A stretch of DNA of 14,625 nt from Methanothermococcus okinawensis. GTDB taxonomy: Archaea > AGJL01 > Methanococci > Methanococcales > Methanococcaceae. Where the stretch lies: NCBI GenBank assembly GCA_015661585.1, contig DQVU01000128.1, forward strand, positions 1-14,625, written 5' to 3'. The notes beneath the pieces are model-generated. The model searched no databases. It was not told where the DNA came from and worked only from the letters and a program-made list of their open reading frames with translations. Made by a program: the position numbers and the translations under genes. Shown piece after piece: positions 14,625-14,625 of this stretch (position 1 is its first letter; each line of letters begins with the position of its first letter).

Positions 14625-14625
14625 A

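Overview
The window is about 14.6 kb of AT-rich archaeal DNA. It looks like a (probably thermophilic) methanogen of the order Methanococcales. Methanofuran biosynthesis (MfnB), F420H2 oxidase (FprA), YcaO of the methanogen type and the small subunit of family-D DNA polymerase are diagnostic of euryarchaeal methanogens. Other clues are the GGTGA-type ribosome binding sites, frequent GTG and TTG starts, ATA/AGA/AGG-rich codon use and very AT-rich spacers. The genus is not resolved from sequence alone.

Layout: (1) 1-92, the tail of an unidentified + strand gene. (2) 206-922 mfnB. (3) 1292-1368 tRNA-Arg(GCG), followed 25 nt later by a UPF0173 metal-dependent hydrolase (1394-2047). (4) About 2100-4060, a less AT-rich stretch that looks like an accessory island: one intact membrane gene with a nucleoside-recognition (Gate) type sequence and a TTG start (2928-3842), flanked by what look like decayed reading frames. 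(5) 4532-7309, minus strand, a TupABC tungstate ABC transporter with a 355-nt gap between tupA and tupBC. (6) 7542-10224, plus strand, an oxygen-defence cluster: fprA, a rubrerythrin lacking rubredoxin, and a hemerythrin. (7) 10691-11113, minus strand, an Lrp/AsnC regulator divergent from a 2x[4Fe-4S] ferredoxin (11196-11399) and ycaO (11408-12592), which look like one operon. (8) 12582-14348, minus strand, DP1, ending tail-to-tail with ycaO in an 11-bp palindromic overlap. (9) 14418-14624, minus strand, the C-terminal end of an unidentified gene cut by the window edge.

How the genes work together: fprA, the rubrerythrin and the hemerythrin form a coherent set for reducing O2, reducing peroxide and binding O2 in a strict anaerobe. 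TupABC would supply tungsten for tungsto-enzymes such as formylmethanofuran dehydrogenase, whose cofactor methanofuran needs MfnB. YcaO installs thioglycine in McrA, and the adjacent ferredoxin is a candidate partner.

The least explained signal is a family of dispersed intergenic elements. Three same-orientation copies (about 936-1047, 4064-4220, 10273-10506) lie downstream of + strand genes and end in a near-identical T-tract block. A shorter core shared with them recurs, mostly inverted, in other spacers. No CRISPR array, insertion sequence or replication origin was recognised.
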